Origin: Streptomyces fulvorobeus
GTDB lineage: Bacteria; Actinomycetota; Actinomycetes; Streptomycetales; Streptomycetaceae
Length of the DNA: 64,000 bases
NCBI RefSeq assembly: GCF_013167895.1
Contig: NZ_BLWC01000001.1
Span: 1,984,001 to 2,048,000 of the forward strand
Reading direction: 5' to 3'
Shown: positions 26,691-37,103 of the stretch, in pieces
Numbering within the stretch: the first letter of the stretch is position 1
How the letters are laid out: every line of letters starts with the position of its first letter
Notes under the pieces: generated by a model
Seen by the model: only the letters and a program-made list of their open reading frames with translations
Told to the model about the DNA's origin: nothing
The model's database searches: none
Translations under genes and position numbers: made by a program

Positions 26691-29455
26691 TCAGTCGCTG
26701 TTCACCGTCAGCATCCGGTCGACGACCCGCGCCGCGGCGCGCCCGTCGGAGGGCTCGCAGAAGTCCACCCGGAACTGGGCGTACTTCTCCTTGTACTCCT
26801 CCGTCACCGCGTCGATGTCGCGGATGGCGTCGACGAGTTCGGCGGACGTCTTGATCAGAGGGCCGGGGGCGCGCGAGGTGAAGTCGAAGTAGAAGCCGCG
26901 CAGGGTGTCCCGGTAGTGCTCCAGGTCGTACGTGAAGAAGAGCATCGGCCGGCCCGAGTGGGCGAAGTCGAAGAGCACGGATGAGTAGTCGGTGATCAGC
27001 ACGTCGGCGATCAGGTAGAGGTCGGCGATGTCCGGGTAGTACGTCACGTCCCAGACGAAGCCCTGGCCCGCGCCGGGGATGCTGTCGAGGACCTTGTGGT
27101 GTTTGCGGTAGAGCAGGACGTGGTCGTCGCCGAGCTGCTCCTGGGCCGCGGTGACGTCGATCTGGTTGTCGAGCTTGAAGCGCCGGCCGCCGTACCGCTG
27201 GTCGTCGCGCCAGGTCGGCGCGTACAGGACGACCTTCTTGCCCGCGGGGATGCCGAGCTTCTCCCGTACGGCCGCAGCGCGCTTGACCCGGTCCGGTGCG
27301 TGGAAGACGTCGTTGCGCGGGTAGCCGGCCTCCAGGACCTCGCACTGGAGGCGGAAGGCGTTCGTCATGATGGGCGTCGTGAAGGCGTTCGGCGTGATGA
27401 AGAGGCTGTACTGGCGCGAGCGCTGCGGCAGGCTGGAGATGTAGGCGAGGTTGGCCTGCGGGGTGCCGAGCAGGTCGGCGCCGATGCGCTTGAGCGGGGT
27501 GCCGTGCCAGGTCTGGACGACGACCTGGCCCTCACGGCGGACGAACCACTCGCGGATGCCGCCGTTGGTGACGATGTAGCGGCTGCGGGCCAGCGCCTCG
27601 TACCACTCCCTGCTGCCCCACAGCACTCCCCGGACCCCTGGCGGCAGCACGACCTGCTCGTCGTGGACCATCGCGATGTGCTCGACCTCGGTGCCCCGGC
27701 GTACGAGCTCCTCGTAGACCGCGCGGGGTGAGTCGGAGAACTGCTTGCCGCCGAAGCTGTTGTAGAGCACGGCCTCGCGCAGCGGCAGCCTGCGCTGCTC
27801 CGGGGTGTACACGTCGCGCATGAGCCGCTGGCGGTACGCGCCGTGCAGCTCGGGCTCCAGGGCGGGGCCCGACTCCAGGAAGATCCGGTCGTAGTCCAGC
27901 CGCTCCAGGGTGTACGTCCGGCGGGCACCCTCGTGGGCCGAGGGCAGCAGGGAGACCAGGTCGGGCCGGATCGTCACAGGGATGTCGTGCCGGTGGTCCC
28001 ACTCGTCGCGGGAGCGCAGGAACGGCAGCCAGCGGCCGGCCCTGAGCGGGAGCGTCCCGTCGTACGCGGGCATGGCGTCGGGCGTGAGGCGGGCGGTGAA
28101 GCGCCCGCCCGCGAACTCGGCGGGCAGCGGCTTGTCCTCGTTGCGGCCGCTGTGGCGCAGGACGAACCGCATCTTCTCGGCGGGGCCCGTGTACGTACCG
28201 GACAGCGTCAGCTCGCCGTTCGCGGACCAGTCGGCCTTGTCGACGACGGGCTGGGCGGTGCGGAGCTGCGGGGTGAAGTTGCCCGCGCCATCGGTGAGCA
28301 GGGCGAACTCAAGGGTGCCGGGCAGCTGCTGCACACCGGTACGCAGGGACTGCCCGATGGTGGCGCGGCGCATCGTGCCGTCCGCGAAGACGATCCGGGT
28401 GCGGTACTTGCGGGAATGTCCGGGGGCGATTCCCTCGACGGGCAGGTCGCCGAAGGGCAGGCGCGCGGTGAAGCGGTTCCAGCCGTCGGTGCCGGTGCCC
28501 GCGGCGTCCAGCGGGAGGTCGATCGAGAACTCGCTCCCCTCGTGGTCGACGCGCAGAGCCGTCGGGGTCCTGCCCGCGCTCGACGTGCCGCGCGAGCGCA
28601 GCGTCACCGTGAGGCCGTTGTCGTCGGTCTCCTGGGACACGACCTCGGCCGGCACGACGTCCACGGAGAACTTGAGCCGGTTGCGGTCGAAGCCGGCGAC
28701 GAGCCGTACGCCGTCGTCCAGCACGTGCACCTGGCTGTGTCCCGCGGCTCCGCTGCTGCCCTTCAGGACGCTGCCCACGGACATGCCGCCGGGGCGCGGG
28801 ATGCCGATGCCCAGACGCCAGGTGCCGCTCTGCCACTGACCGCGGGAGCGCAGGCGCGAGGGGTCGATGGCGATCTCGAAGCCCGACCAGTCGTAGCAGT
28901 GCAGGGCGCCCTTGGCCTCCGCCGTGGCCGCGGGCTCCAGGACCGTGCGCAGCCGCAGCGGGATGGTGCTCCTGCTGCCCTGGCGGCGCAGCACGGCGAC
29001 GCGCAGCGAGCGCTTGCCGGTGGCGGAGGGAACGTTGGGGATGTACGCGTAGCCGCGGACGACCAGGCGGCCGTCCTGCCAGGCCAGGTCCGTCAGCTTG
29101 CCGCGTACGGGGAGCTCACTGCGGGTGAAGTTGCGCACCGTGGGGGCAGCGAGGCGCTCTCGACACCGGGCAGCTCGATGCGGGCCCTGCGCAGGCCCTT
29201 GACCGAGAAGACGCCGGGGTTCTCGCGCTCGTAGTGCAGGACGTCGGCGAGCTCGTCCCCGCGTCCGCTGGCCGCCAGGTGCCACTTGACCCGGGCCATC
29301 GGCGAGAACTGCCTGACCAGCTTGGGAGCCGCCTGCGCCAGGAAGTCCTTGGCGGCTGTGTGGAAGGCGGTGCGCTCCTCGACCGGTGTCTCGGGGAAGT
29401 ACTTCATGAGACGGCTGAGCTCTTCGGGGATGGTTTCGACAGGTCGGGACGCCAC
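26691..29455 (-). CDS. CDP-glycerol/ribitol glycerophosphotransferase-like enzyme (TagF type), frameshifted near the 5' end
   Basis: TagF-type enzymes extend teichoic-acid chains from CDP-activated polyols. The repaired protein is 921 residues. The last 380 residues form the transferase domain, with QTWHGTPLKRIGADLLG, VLYAPTWRDDQRYGG, LYRKHHKV and LITDYSSVLFDFAHSG, all family motifs (acceptor/CDP-polyol site His and the DYSS motif). The preceding part (about residues 100-500) is beta-rich and of unknown role. The 5' end, MASRPVETIPEELSRLMKY (GTG 29455), is in a different frame; adding one base to the GGGGG run at 29142-29146 (plus strand) joins SASLPP to TVRNFTRSEL. It lies downstream of a GT2 gene (terminator between). 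Polymer type is not decided by sequence. Confidence 0.85.
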
Positions 29456-29547
29456 GGCGAGAGGGCCTTTCCGGGGGACTTACAGACGTGAACCCCAGGA
29501 AGACGGGGCGTGAATGAGACTCTCACCAAGGTCTCATGGTTGCCCGA

Positions 29548-29583
29548 CCGGGAGGGGTGACGCCCGTCACAATCCCCTCCCGG
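29548..29583 (-). terminator. Hairpin between the GT2 gene and the TagF-like gene
   Basis: CCGGGAGGGG (29548-29557) pairs with CCCCTCCCGG (29574-29583), and TGACG/CGTCA forms an inner stem. It follows the GT2 stop codon (29604) by 21 bases on the minus strand. Confidence 0.75.
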
Positions 29584-29603
29584 TGGGACGAGTTTCACCA
29601 CAC

Positions 29604-30895
29604 TCAGGCTCTGGTACGAGTGCCTGTTCGCCCGCCGCGCACCCGTCCCGACCGCACTGCCCGCAGCGCTCGCCGGCGGATTCCGCGCACCGCGCGGCGC
29701 ACGAGGGAGAGGAAGGACTTCGGCTCCGGAGGCTCGATCCGCCGGCCGCCGATCCACTCGGTGACGGTCACCTCGTACGCCGGGTCGGGCAGTCCTGAGC
29801 CGTCCCTGAAATGGGGATACGCAAGGTAGAGCCGGGCTGGGCGCTCCTCACGGACCAGAGCCGGTTCGCTCTTGGCCTTCACGAACCGCACGACGTCCAG
29901 GAGCAGATCGAGCCGGTCGTTCGCCACACAGGTGAGCCTGAGCCGTTCGTTCACCTTCAGCCGGCGTGCCAGCCCAGGCGTCCAGTAGGCCGCGATGAGC
30001 GGCGCCGCCAGTTCCATCTTCCTCGCGCGCACGGCCTCCGGCTGCTTCAGCAGACCGGGACCGAATTGTGGCAGCAACGTGATGACGAACGGGCGGACCA
30101 TCAAGGAGTCGCGGCGGGGTCCCGGAGGCAGGTGGTCGGCGATCAGCCCCATCAGCGCGCGCGCCGAATCGAACCGCAGTACGTAGTCGCCGCTCTTGGT
30201 CACGTGCTTGCCGTCGTCCCGGCCCACGAGGTAGTAGCAGGTGTAGTCCGCCACGACGGAGACGCCGCTCCCCGCAGGTACGCCTCCATCGTGAACAGGG
30301 CGTCCTCCCCCGTCCTCAGCTTCTCGTCGAAGGACATCCCGAGCCGCTGGAGCAGCGCGCGCCGGAAGAGCTTCTGGGCGCTCAGGGTGAACTTGACGTT
30401 GGAGCGGTACAGGTCGGCGCGCTCGACCGTCTCCTTCCACATGGACTTGGCGGCGCCCCTGTTGACCCCGACGATCTTGCCGAGCACCACGTCAGTACCG
30501 GCGCGGTCGCCCATCGCGACCATCCGCTCCAGGGCTTCCGGGCCGAAGTAGTCGTCGGCGTCGAGGAAGAAGACGTACCGTCCCCGGGCCAGGCCGAGGC
30601 CGACGTTGCGCGGCCCGCTGGGTCCGCCGGAGTTGGCCTGGTGGACGACCCTCATGGGAATGGCGGTACGCGCGGCGAAGGAGTCCAGGTACTCCCCCGT
30701 GCCGTCCGTGGAACCGTCGTCGACCGCCACGATCTCCATACGGTCCGCCGCAAGTGTCTGCTCCTCGACGGACTCCAGGCAGCGGATCAGATAGGGCATG
30801 GCCTCGTAGGCCCCGATGACGATGCTGACGTCCGGTTCCGCGGCGTCGGGCCCGGCGGTACCGGAGCCGCGGGTCTCGGTCTCGTTGGCGTCCAT
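29604..30895 (-). CDS. Family 2 glycosyltransferase, frameshifted in the middle
   Basis: The N-terminal GT-A domain carries VSIVIGAYEAMPYLIRCLES, the nucleotide-binding VDDGSTDGTGEY and the metal-binding FLDADDYF, as in GT2 enzymes that add sugars to wall polymers. The frame breaks after TMEAYLRG; one extra base in the CCCC run at 30270-30273 (plus strand) rejoins SGVSVVADYTCYYLVGRD and gives about 430 residues, ending in a basic tail. The start is uncertain (several in-frame ATG/GTG codons between 30934 and 30895; ATG 30895 is used). A close relative with the same architecture lies at 41055-42683. Donor and acceptor are unknown. Confidence 0.83.
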
Positions 30896-30984
30896 GACCA
30901 TCTCGGAAGTATCCATCTCGTAAATAATCATCACAAATGAAAACAGAATGCCGAGCTGATACCCCAGGTGCGCGGCAACACGCA

Positions 30985-31029
30985 GGACGGCCCGTGCATC
31001 CCTCCCCTGGAGAGATGCACGGGCCGTCC
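30985..31029 (-). terminator. Terminator after the membrane TagF-like gene
   Basis: A perfect 16-bp stem, GGACGGCCCGTGCATC (30985-31000) with GATGCACGGGCCGTCC (31014-31029), begins 42 bases after the stop of the gene at 31071-33236. Confidence 0.85.
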
Positions 31030-31070
31030 GATGGGTTGCCCGGCCGCAACGACGGCCTGGTCACAAGGGC

Positions 31071-33236
31071 TCAGCGGACCCCGGAGGGCCCGGTGGCGAC
31101 CTCGGCGTCCGCGTCGGCCGCGGCCACGGCTTCGGCGACGATCCGCTCCTCGCCGTCCCCCGCGCCGCTGGACTCGTCCTCCATGTCGGGCCTCGCCACG
31201 GTCTGCTCCCCCAGCCGCTGCCTGACCCCGGCGTTGCGCGCCTCGGCCCTCGCCGCGAGCGCCCGTACCGCGGCGTTGAACCGCTCGATGGAGGTCGGCT
31301 CGTCCGGGCCGAGCAGATAGCTCTTCAGCTCGCGCCTGGCGCCGGCCAGCGGGTCGGCCGCGCTGTCGGCGACCGCGGCCAGCAGCTCACCGATCTCCTC
31401 TGCGCTGTTGGAGAGGATGACCGCGGCCCGTACGGCGGTGTTCTGCCGCTTGAACTCCTCGGCACCCAGCTCCGCCGAGTCGGTGACCGCGTACGGCTTG
31501 CCGCTCGCGATGAAGTCGGACACCACGCTGGAGATGTCCGAGACCATGGCGTCGGACTCGTTGAAGCAGTCGTACAGCTTGGGCTGCGCGCCGGTCACCG
31601 TCTTATGCTCCCACCAGCCGAAGGAGCGCCAGTAGGCGTCGTTCCACTCGGCCCGGAGCGTCTCGACCCGGTCCTGGCGCGCGGGGTCGGCGAGCGAAAC
31701 CCTCGACTCCTCGGCGTCGTCCCCGCCGGCCCGCCCGGTCCTCGCCAGTCCGGCGAGCTCGGCCTCGATCCTCACCAGTTCGGCCTTCGCGGCGTTCTGG
31801 GCGTCGGCGGCGGCGGCGGCCGCCTGGACCCAGCGCGGCTCGGCGGCACGCTTCTCGGCGGCCTTGGCCAGCAGATTCACGATCCGCGCGTTGACGGCCT
31901 TGGCCTTGGCGCTGCGGATGCCGGTGAAGGGGTGCGGCTTGTAGATGACCCGTACCGGACTGTCGGCGGTCAGCAGGCGGCGCACGATGTTCTCGCCCGC
32001 GAGCAGCAGCGAGGTGTTGCCGGGGTTGTCGTCCCAGCCCTCCCACGTGGGGGCGTACAGCACGGTCGGGACGGGGTTCCTGGTGGTGCCGGTCCAGGTC
32101 GTGATCGGCGCCAGCTGCGGCCGTCCCACCTCGACGATGTCCTCGTCGCGGATACCGACGTCGGCCAGCGCGTAGCGGTCGCGGCCCGCGCGGCCGGCCG
32201 TCCACACCTCGTCGTACACCTTGGAGTACGGGTTGACGCTGGCGAGCTTGTCGCTGTCGCCGTGCCCGATGAACACGTGCTTCATCGTCGGGACGCGCAG
32301 CATGTGGATGTTCTTGCCGACGTTGGCGGGGTACAGGCAGACCCGGACGCTGGAGAAGTCCATGTTCATCAGGTGGGTGCCCGCCGGGACGCAGAGCACC
32401 GGCACCGAGGTCTCGGCGAGCTGGGGGACGAGACCGCGCTCCCGCATGATGATCAGCGGCCGGCCGTCGATCTTCGCCATCGTGTCGAGCCACATGTTGC
32501 CCTGGTACGCCGACTCGTTGGAGCCGGAGAAGTAGAGCGCGACGGTCGGCTGGTACTCGCTCAGCCAGCGGTCCACGGCCTTGAGCACGGCGGCTGCGGG
32601 GGGGACCAGCCGGCCGCGGCGCAGATACGGGACGACCGCCGCGGTGTAGGCGAGCGCCAGCAGCAGGGTGAGCGCGGCACCGGCGTACCCGATGGCGTTC
32701 ACGCCGGTACCGGCGGCGGCGAGGATGCCGGCCACCGCGGGGATGTCGAGGTGGAGCATCTTCTCGGCCGAGCGGTACATCAGCGCGCGCGGCGGGGCGT
32801 CGGGGATGCGTACGGAGTGCAGGTCGACGTTGCGGGTGACGACCGGCATGGTGCGGCGCATCCGGACCAGGGTCGCCATCGCGCCGTGCGGGGCCTGGAG
32901 GCCGTAGAAGAGCAGGAAGCAGGCGACCGCCGTGTAGAAGAGCGGTTCCGCGGCGAGGTCGAGCCGCGCCAGCAGGAGGATGACCATCAGCTGGCGGAGC
33001 AGGAAGCGGATGGAGAGTCCCGCCCGCACCTTGCTGAGCCGGTTGACGAGATAACTGCCGCGCTGGTGGAGATACCAGTCCGCGATATACGTGACAGCCG
33101 CGGCCGCCGCGAAGAACCAGATATCGGGCAGAAGCGCGGCACACATGACGAGGGGATATCCCAGCATCATCAGTACGGCCGCGGCCAGTTCTGACCGGCT
33201 GCCCACACGGGCCAGGCGAATGGCTGTCGAAATCAC
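31071..33236 (-). CDS. Membrane-anchored TagF-type polyol-phosphate transferase with a helical insertion
   Basis: The 721-residue protein has an N-terminal membrane part with about six hydrophobic segments (ELAAAVLMMLGYPLVMCAAL, LMVILLLARLDLAAEPL, ALTLLLALAYTAAVVPYL) and a C-terminal TagF-like GT-B domain with HVFIGHGDSDKLASVNPY, VLYAPTWEGWDDNPGNTS, VIYKPHPFTGIRSA and DAMVSDISSVVSDFIAS. Between the last two motifs lies an Ala/Glu/Arg-rich, probably coiled-coil insert of about 90 residues (around residues 450-540) not usual in TagF. Start is GTG at 33236. Together with the fused CDP-ribitol synthase-like gene upstream it points to assembly of a polyol-phosphate wall polymer; the exact substrate is inference. 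Confidence 0.86.
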   Translation of the reverse strand: MISTAIRLARVGSRSELAAAVLMMLGYPLVMCAALLPDIWFFAAAAAVTYIADWYLHQRGSYLVNRLSKVRAGLSIRFLLRQLMVILLLARLDLAAEPLFYTAVACFLLFYGLQAPHGAMATLVRMRRTMPVVTRNVDLHSVRIPDAPPRALMYRSAEKMLHLDIPAVAGILAAAGTGVNAIGYAGAALTLLLALAYTAAVVPYLRRGRLVPPAAAVLKAVDRWLSEYQPTVALYFSGSNESAYQGNMWLDTMAKIDGRPLIIMRERGLVPQLAETSVPVLCVPAGTHLMNMDFSSVRVCLYPANVGKNIHMLRVPTMKHVFIGHGDSDKLASVNPYSKVYDEVWTAGRAGRDRYALADVGIRDEDIVEVGRPQLAPITTWTGTTRNPVPTVLYAPTWEGWDDNPGNTSLLLAGENIVRRLLTADSPVRVIYKPHPFTGIRSAKAKAVNARIVNLLAKAAEKRAAEPRWVQAAAAAADAQNAAKAELVRIEAELAGLARTGRAGGDDAEESRVSLADPARQDRVETLRAEWNDAYWRSFGWWEHKTVTGAQPKLYDCFNESDAMVSDISSVVSDFIASGKPYAVTDSAELGAEEFKRQNTAVRAAVILSNSAEEIGELLAAVADSAADPLAGARRELKSYLLGPDEPTSIERFNAAVRALAARAEARNAGVRQRLGEQTVARPDMEDESSGAGDGEERIVAEAVAAADADAEVATGPSGVR

Positions 33237-33310
33237 GAAGAACCTGCTCCAGGGGGGTGCCGGTTTGATTCACGTATTGAGGGAAATGTGAAGACGGAAC
33301 TTCACGCATT

Positions 33311-33349
33311 CGGGCCTCTGCATTCGCGAAATGCGATTACAGAGGCCCG
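33311..33349 (-). terminator. Terminator after the cytidylyltransferase/SDR gene
   Basis: CGGGCCTCTG (33311-33320) pairs with CAGAGGCCCG (33340-33349), with a second small hairpin GCATTCGCGAAATGC inside. It lies 22 bases after the stop at 33371, in an unusually A+T-rich gap. Confidence 0.78.
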
Positions 33350-33370
33350 AAAGAGAACATTTGCCGAGAA

Positions 33371-34873
33371 TTATGACACATCTTCCTGACGGTCGAGCAC
33401 GGAGGCCAGGGCCTGCTCGAAACCGGAGGAACCGGAGACGTCACTGGTCGGGTCCTGCTGCCGGACGTCGATGACGTGACCGGTCATCGCGGACAGCAGC
33501 ACGTCCAGCGAGGTCCTGGCCACCGCCTCCGAGGAGAGCAGCGAACCGTCCGGCTCCTGGCCGAACGCCTTGGTGCGCATCGGCGTCGCCGTGCGCTCCG
33601 GGTTGACGCAGTTCACCCGGATGCCCTCACCCGCCCACTCGTCGGCGAGCGCCTGGGTGAGGTTCACCATCGCGGCCTTGGTGGAGGAGTACAGGCTGTA
33701 CTCGGCGCGGCCCCGCGTGTAGCTGCTGGAGGTGTACAGGAGCAGCTGCCCCCTGGTCTCCGCGAGGTACTTGTACGAGGCGCGGGCGATCTGGACCGGC
33801 GCCAGGTAGTTGACGTTCAGCGCCTCCTGGATCGTCGTGTTGTCCGTCTCCGCCAGCTTGCCGATGCGCAGCACGCCGGCGGTGTTGATGACGTAGTCGA
33901 TGCGCCCGGTCTCCGCGTACGCCTTGGACAGCGCGTCGTCGACGTGCTCCGGGTTCTCGACGTGCGTGCCGGTGGTGGAGCGGCCCAGCGCGTAGACGCT
34001 CGCGCCGTACTGCTCGGCCAGCTTCGCGATGTCGGCGCCGATGCCGTACGAGCCGCCGAAGACGACCAGCGTCCTGCCCGACAGCAGCTCGCGGTAGGCG
34101 GCCTCGTCGGCCTGGCGGGGGGCCGCGGTGGAGGCCAGCTGGAAGAGCTTGTCCGTGATGAAGACGTCGACCGGCTGGGTCACCTTCATGTTGTACTCGT
34201 CGCCCGCGACCACGTAGATCGGCACGTCGGGGAGGTACCGCAGGACCACCGAACAGTCGTCGGTGGCCTGGAAGTTGGGGTCACCCGCGGCGATCTTGTA
34301 CGCCTTGCGGATCGTCGAGAGCTTGAACGCCTGCGGGGTCTGCCCGCGGCGCAGCCGGGACCGGTCCGGCACGTCGGTGATGAACTCGCCGTCCCCGCCG
34401 TGGGTCCGGGTGACGATGATCGTGTCCGCGGACGGGATGGCGACATCGACGGCCTCGTAGCGGTCGAGGGCGTCGACGCAGTCCTTGATGACGCGCTGTG
34501 ACAGCAGGGGGCGGACCGCGTCGTGGAAGAGGACGTTGCGGTCCTCGCCCTCGGCGAGGCCCTCACCGAGGGCGGCGATGGCCCGCTCGGTGGTCTCGTT
34601 ACGGGTGCTGCCACCCTCGATGACCCTGGTGACCTTGGTCAGCCCGGCCTTGGCGACGATCTTCTCGACGTCGGGCACGAAACCGGGTGCCATCAGGACG
34701 ATCACGTCATCGATGTCCTCGGCGTTCTGGAAGACGGTCAGCGTGTGCTCGATGACTGCCTTGCCGGCGATCTTCAGCAGCTGCTTGGGGATCGACAGTC
34801 CGACGCGCTGACCGGTACCACCGGCGAGTACGACAGCAGTGGTCCGGGGCTTGGCGTGGTGCGGCACAGACAC
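33371..34873 (-). CDS. Bifunctional cytidylyltransferase / short-chain reductase (CDP-ribitol synthase type)
   Basis: The N-terminal 235 residues are an IspD/TarI-like cytidylyltransferase (VVLAGGTGQRVGLSIPKQLL, HDAVRPLLS, RRGQTPQAFKL); the C-terminal 250 are a short-chain dehydrogenase (VVFGGSYGIGADIAKL as Rossmann Gly motif, YTSSSYT and YSSTK as catalytic Ser and YxxxK). This domain order is that of Haemophilus Bcs1, which reduces ribulose 5-phosphate and couples the ribitol 5-phosphate to CMP, giving CDP-ribitol. Length is 500 residues from GTG 34873 (AGGT ribosome site); a second GTG two codons on is possible. It would feed the TagF-type enzymes downstream. A role in isoprenoid synthesis as IspD is unlikely because of the fused reductase. 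Confidence 0.87.
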   Translation of the reverse strand: MSVPHHAKPRTTAVVLAGGTGQRVGLSIPKQLLKIAGKAVIEHTLTVFQNAEDIDDVIVLMAPGFVPDVEKIVAKAGLTKVTRVIEGGSTRNETTERAIAALGEGLAEGEDRNVLFHDAVRPLLSQRVIKDCVDALDRYEAVDVAIPSADTIIVTRTHGGDGEFITDVPDRSRLRRGQTPQAFKLSTIRKAYKIAAGDPNFQATDDCSVVLRYLPDVPIYVVAGDEYNMKVTQPVDVFITDKLFQLASTAAPRQADEAAYRELLSGRTLVVFGGSYGIGADIAKLAEQYGASVYALGRSTTGTHVENPEHVDDALSKAYAETGRIDYVINTAGVLRIGKLAETDNTTIQEALNVNYLAPVQIARASYKYLAETRGQLLLYTSSSYTRGRAEYSLYSSTKAAMVNLTQALADEWAGEGIRVNCVNPERTATPMRTKAFGQEPDGSLLSSEAVARTSLDVLLSAMTGHVIDVRQQDPTSDVSGSSGFEQALASVLDRQEDVS

Positions 34874-35170
34874 AGACGACCTACCTTGCGATGGCGAGGG
34901 AACAGTGTGATGGTCGCACTCTCCGTGACCGTCTCGCAAGGCGGACGTCGATCGGCGCACGCCTTGCGGAAACCCGCAGTTCACCGCCTGGTCAGGGAGG
35001 TTGGGCTCCGGCGGGGGTGTACGGGCCGTGACCGACCCCACAGACGTGTTACCCAATTCGTACACCGTCGGCGCCATCCGGCTGCCGCCACCAGGCAATT
35101 GTGCCCAGTGTGACGGTGGGTGCCCGCTGCGACACGACGGATCAGGCGGTCGTGTGACGCCTTCTGTGAT

Positions 35171-35225
35171 GCGGGTGAGGCCCGTGCGCCACCGTTCACG
35201 CCGGTGTCGCACGGGCCTCACCCGC
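35171..35225 (-). terminator. obgE terminator
   Basis: An 18-bp perfect stem (35171-35188 with 35208-35225, arm GCGGGTGAGGCCCGTGCG) starts 28 bases after the obgE stop. Confidence 0.85.
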
Positions 35226-35252
35226 TCCGTACTCGGTTCGCCCGCCCGCTGT

Positions 35253-36689
35253 CTAGAAGGGGTCGAACTCGTCGTACTCGCGCTGCGGGTCGTCGCGCTC
35301 CCCGTCCCGGTCCCGACGACGCTGCGCGGCGGGCCGCGGTGCCTCCAGGCGGTGGTCCTCGCCGCGGCGGCCCAGCATCTCGGCGCCGGCCATCATGCTC
35401 GGCTCCCAGTCGAAGACGACCGAGTTCTCGTCGGAGCCGATGGCCACGGCGTCGCCTGCGTGGGCACCCGCCTTGCGCAGCGCGTCCTCGACGCCGAGGC
35501 GGCTGAGCCGGTCGGCGAGGTAGCCGACGGCCTCGTCGTTGTTGAAGTCCGTCTGACGGATCCAGCGCTCGGGCTTCTCGCCCCGCACGCGGTACACGCC
35601 CTCGTCGTCCAGCTTGACGGTGAAGCCCGCGTCGTCGACGGCCTTCGGGCGGATGATCACCCGGGTCGACTCCTCGGCCGGCTTGGCGGCGCGCGCCTCG
35701 GCGATGATCCCGCCGAGGGCGTACGAGAGCTCGTTCAGGCCCTTGTGCGCGATGGCCGAGACCTCGAAGACGCGGTACCCGCGGGCCTCCAGGTCCGGGC
35801 GGATGATGTCGGCGAGGTCCTGGCCGTCCGGGATGTCGACCTTGTTGAGGGCGACGATGCGCGGCCGGTCCTCCAGACCGCCGTACAGCCGGAGCTCCTC
35901 CTCGATCATGTCGAGGTCGGACAGCGGGTCACGGTCCGACTCCAGCGTCGCGGTGTCCAGGACGTGCACCAGCACCGAGCAGCGCTCGACGTGACGCAGG
36001 AACTCGAGCCCGAGGCCCTTGCCCTGGCTGGCGCCGGGGATGAGGCCGGGGACGTCCGCGATCGTGTACACGGTCGATCCGGCGGTGACGACGCCCAGGT
36101 TCGGGACGAGGGTCGTGAACGGGTAGTCCGCGATCTTCGGCTTGGCGGCCGAGAGCACCGAGATCAGCGAGGACTTGCCGGCGCTCGGGTAACCCACGAG
36201 TGCGACGTCCGCGACGGTCTTGAGCTCCAGGACGATGTCCCGGCTCTCGCCCGGCTCGCCCAGCAGCGCGAAGCCGGGGGCCTTGCGGCGGGCGGAGGCG
36301 AGCGCGGCGTTGCCGAGGCCGCCGCGGCCGCCCTGGCCCGCTACGAAGACGGTGCCCTGGCCGACCAGGTCGGCGAGTACGTTGCCTTCCTTGTCGAGGA
36401 CGACCGTGCCGTCGGGCACCGGCAGCACGAGGTCCTGGCCGTCCTTGCCCGAACGGTTGTCACCCGCACCGGGCTGGCCGTTGGTGGCCTTGCGGTGAGG
36501 GCTGTGGTGATAGTCCAGCAGCGTGGTGACGGACTGCTCGACGACGAGGATCACGTCGCCGCCACGGCCGCCGTTGCCCCCGTCGGGGCCTCCCAGCGGC
36601 TTGAACTTCTCACGGTGGACGGAGGCCACGCCGTGGCCTCCGTTACCTGCGGCGGCATGCAGCTCGACGCGGTCCACGAAGGTGGTCAT
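35253..36689 (-). CDS. obgE: GTPase Obg
   Basis: Obg is a large GTPase that acts in ribosome assembly and, in Streptomyces, in the onset of aerial growth. The 478-residue protein has the Gly-rich Obg fold ([24 protein letters not shown]), the GTPase motifs [17 protein letters not shown] and NKVD, and the C-terminal OCT domain ([18 protein letters not shown]), followed by an acidic/basic tail ending REYDEFDPF. Start is ATG at 36689. It is the third gene of the usual rplU-rpmA-obgE run. Confidence 0.97.
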   Translation of the reverse strand: MTTFVDRVELHAAAGNGGHGVASVHREKFKPLGGPDGGNGGRGGDVILVVEQSVTTLLDYHHSPHRKATNGQPGAGDNRSGKDGQDLVLPVPDGTVVLDKEGNVLADLVGQGTVFVAGQGGRGGLGNAALASARRKAPGFALLGEPGESRDIVLELKTVADVALVGYPSAGKSSLISVLSAAKPKIADYPFTTLVPNLGVVTAGSTVYTIADVPGLIPGASQGKGLGLEFLRHVERCSVLVHVLDTATLESDRDPLSDLDMIEEELRLYGGLEDRPRIVALNKVDIPDGQDLADIIRPDLEARGYRVFEVSAIAHKGLNELSYALGGIIAEARAAKPAEESTRVIIRPKAVDDAGFTVKLDDEGVYRVRGEKPERWIRQTDFNNDEAVGYLADRLSRLGVEDALRKAGAHAGDAVAIGSDENSVVFDWEPSMMAGAEMLGRRGEDHRLEAPRPAAQRRRDRDGERDDPQREYDEFDPF

Positions 36690-36747
36690 GGATGGTGCCT
36701 CCTGGTAAATACGGGAATGTCTCTGTACGTCTGTGTACGTAACACGC

Positions 36748-36800
36748 CGAGGGCGGACCCGCTTCCCCGATAACCGGGAAAGCTGAGATCCGCCCTCGGA
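36748..36800 (-). terminator. Hairpin between rpmA and obgE
   Basis: CCGAGGGCGGA (36748-36758) pairs with TCCGCCCTCGG (36790-36800), with a second internal stem. It follows rpmA by 31 bases and may let ribosomal protein genes be expressed above obgE. Confidence 0.72.
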
Positions 36801-36831
36801 AGGTGCTGTGCCGTTCTGCGCGCGCCTGAGA

Positions 36832-37089
36832 TCAGACGGCGAGCGGAACGATGTTCACGACCTTGCGGCCACGGTGCGTACCGAACTCCACCGCACCGGC
36901 GGTCAGCGCGAACAGCGTGTCGTCGCCGCCACGGCCGACGCCCGTGCCCGGGTGGAAGTGGGTACCGCGCTGGCGGACCAGGATCTCACCGGCGTTGACG
37001 GCCTGACCGCCGAAGCGCTTCACGCCGAGCCGCTGAGCATTGGAATCGCGCCCGTTCCGAGTGGAGGATGCGCCCTTCTTATGTGCCAT
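36832..37089 (-). CDS. rpmA: 50S ribosomal protein L27
   Basis: L27 lies near the peptidyl-transferase centre of the large subunit. The 85-residue product starts [20 protein letters not shown] and shows [21 protein letters not shown] and [11 protein letters not shown], all standard. It is 14 bases downstream of rplU. No N-terminal cleavable extension of the kind seen in Firmicutes L27 is present. Confidence 0.98.
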   Translation of the reverse strand: MAHKKGASSTRNGRDSNAQRLGVKRFGGQAVNAGEILVRQRGTHFHPGTGVGRGGDDTLFALTAGAVEFGTHRGRKVVNIVPLAV

Positions 37090-37103
37090 GTCTCCTCAGT
37101 CCC

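Noticed and set aside
33371..34873. Simple ispD for isoprenoid synthesis
   Set aside because: The cytidylyltransferase is fused to a reductase and lies among wall-polymer genes; ispD is normally next to ispF, which is absent.
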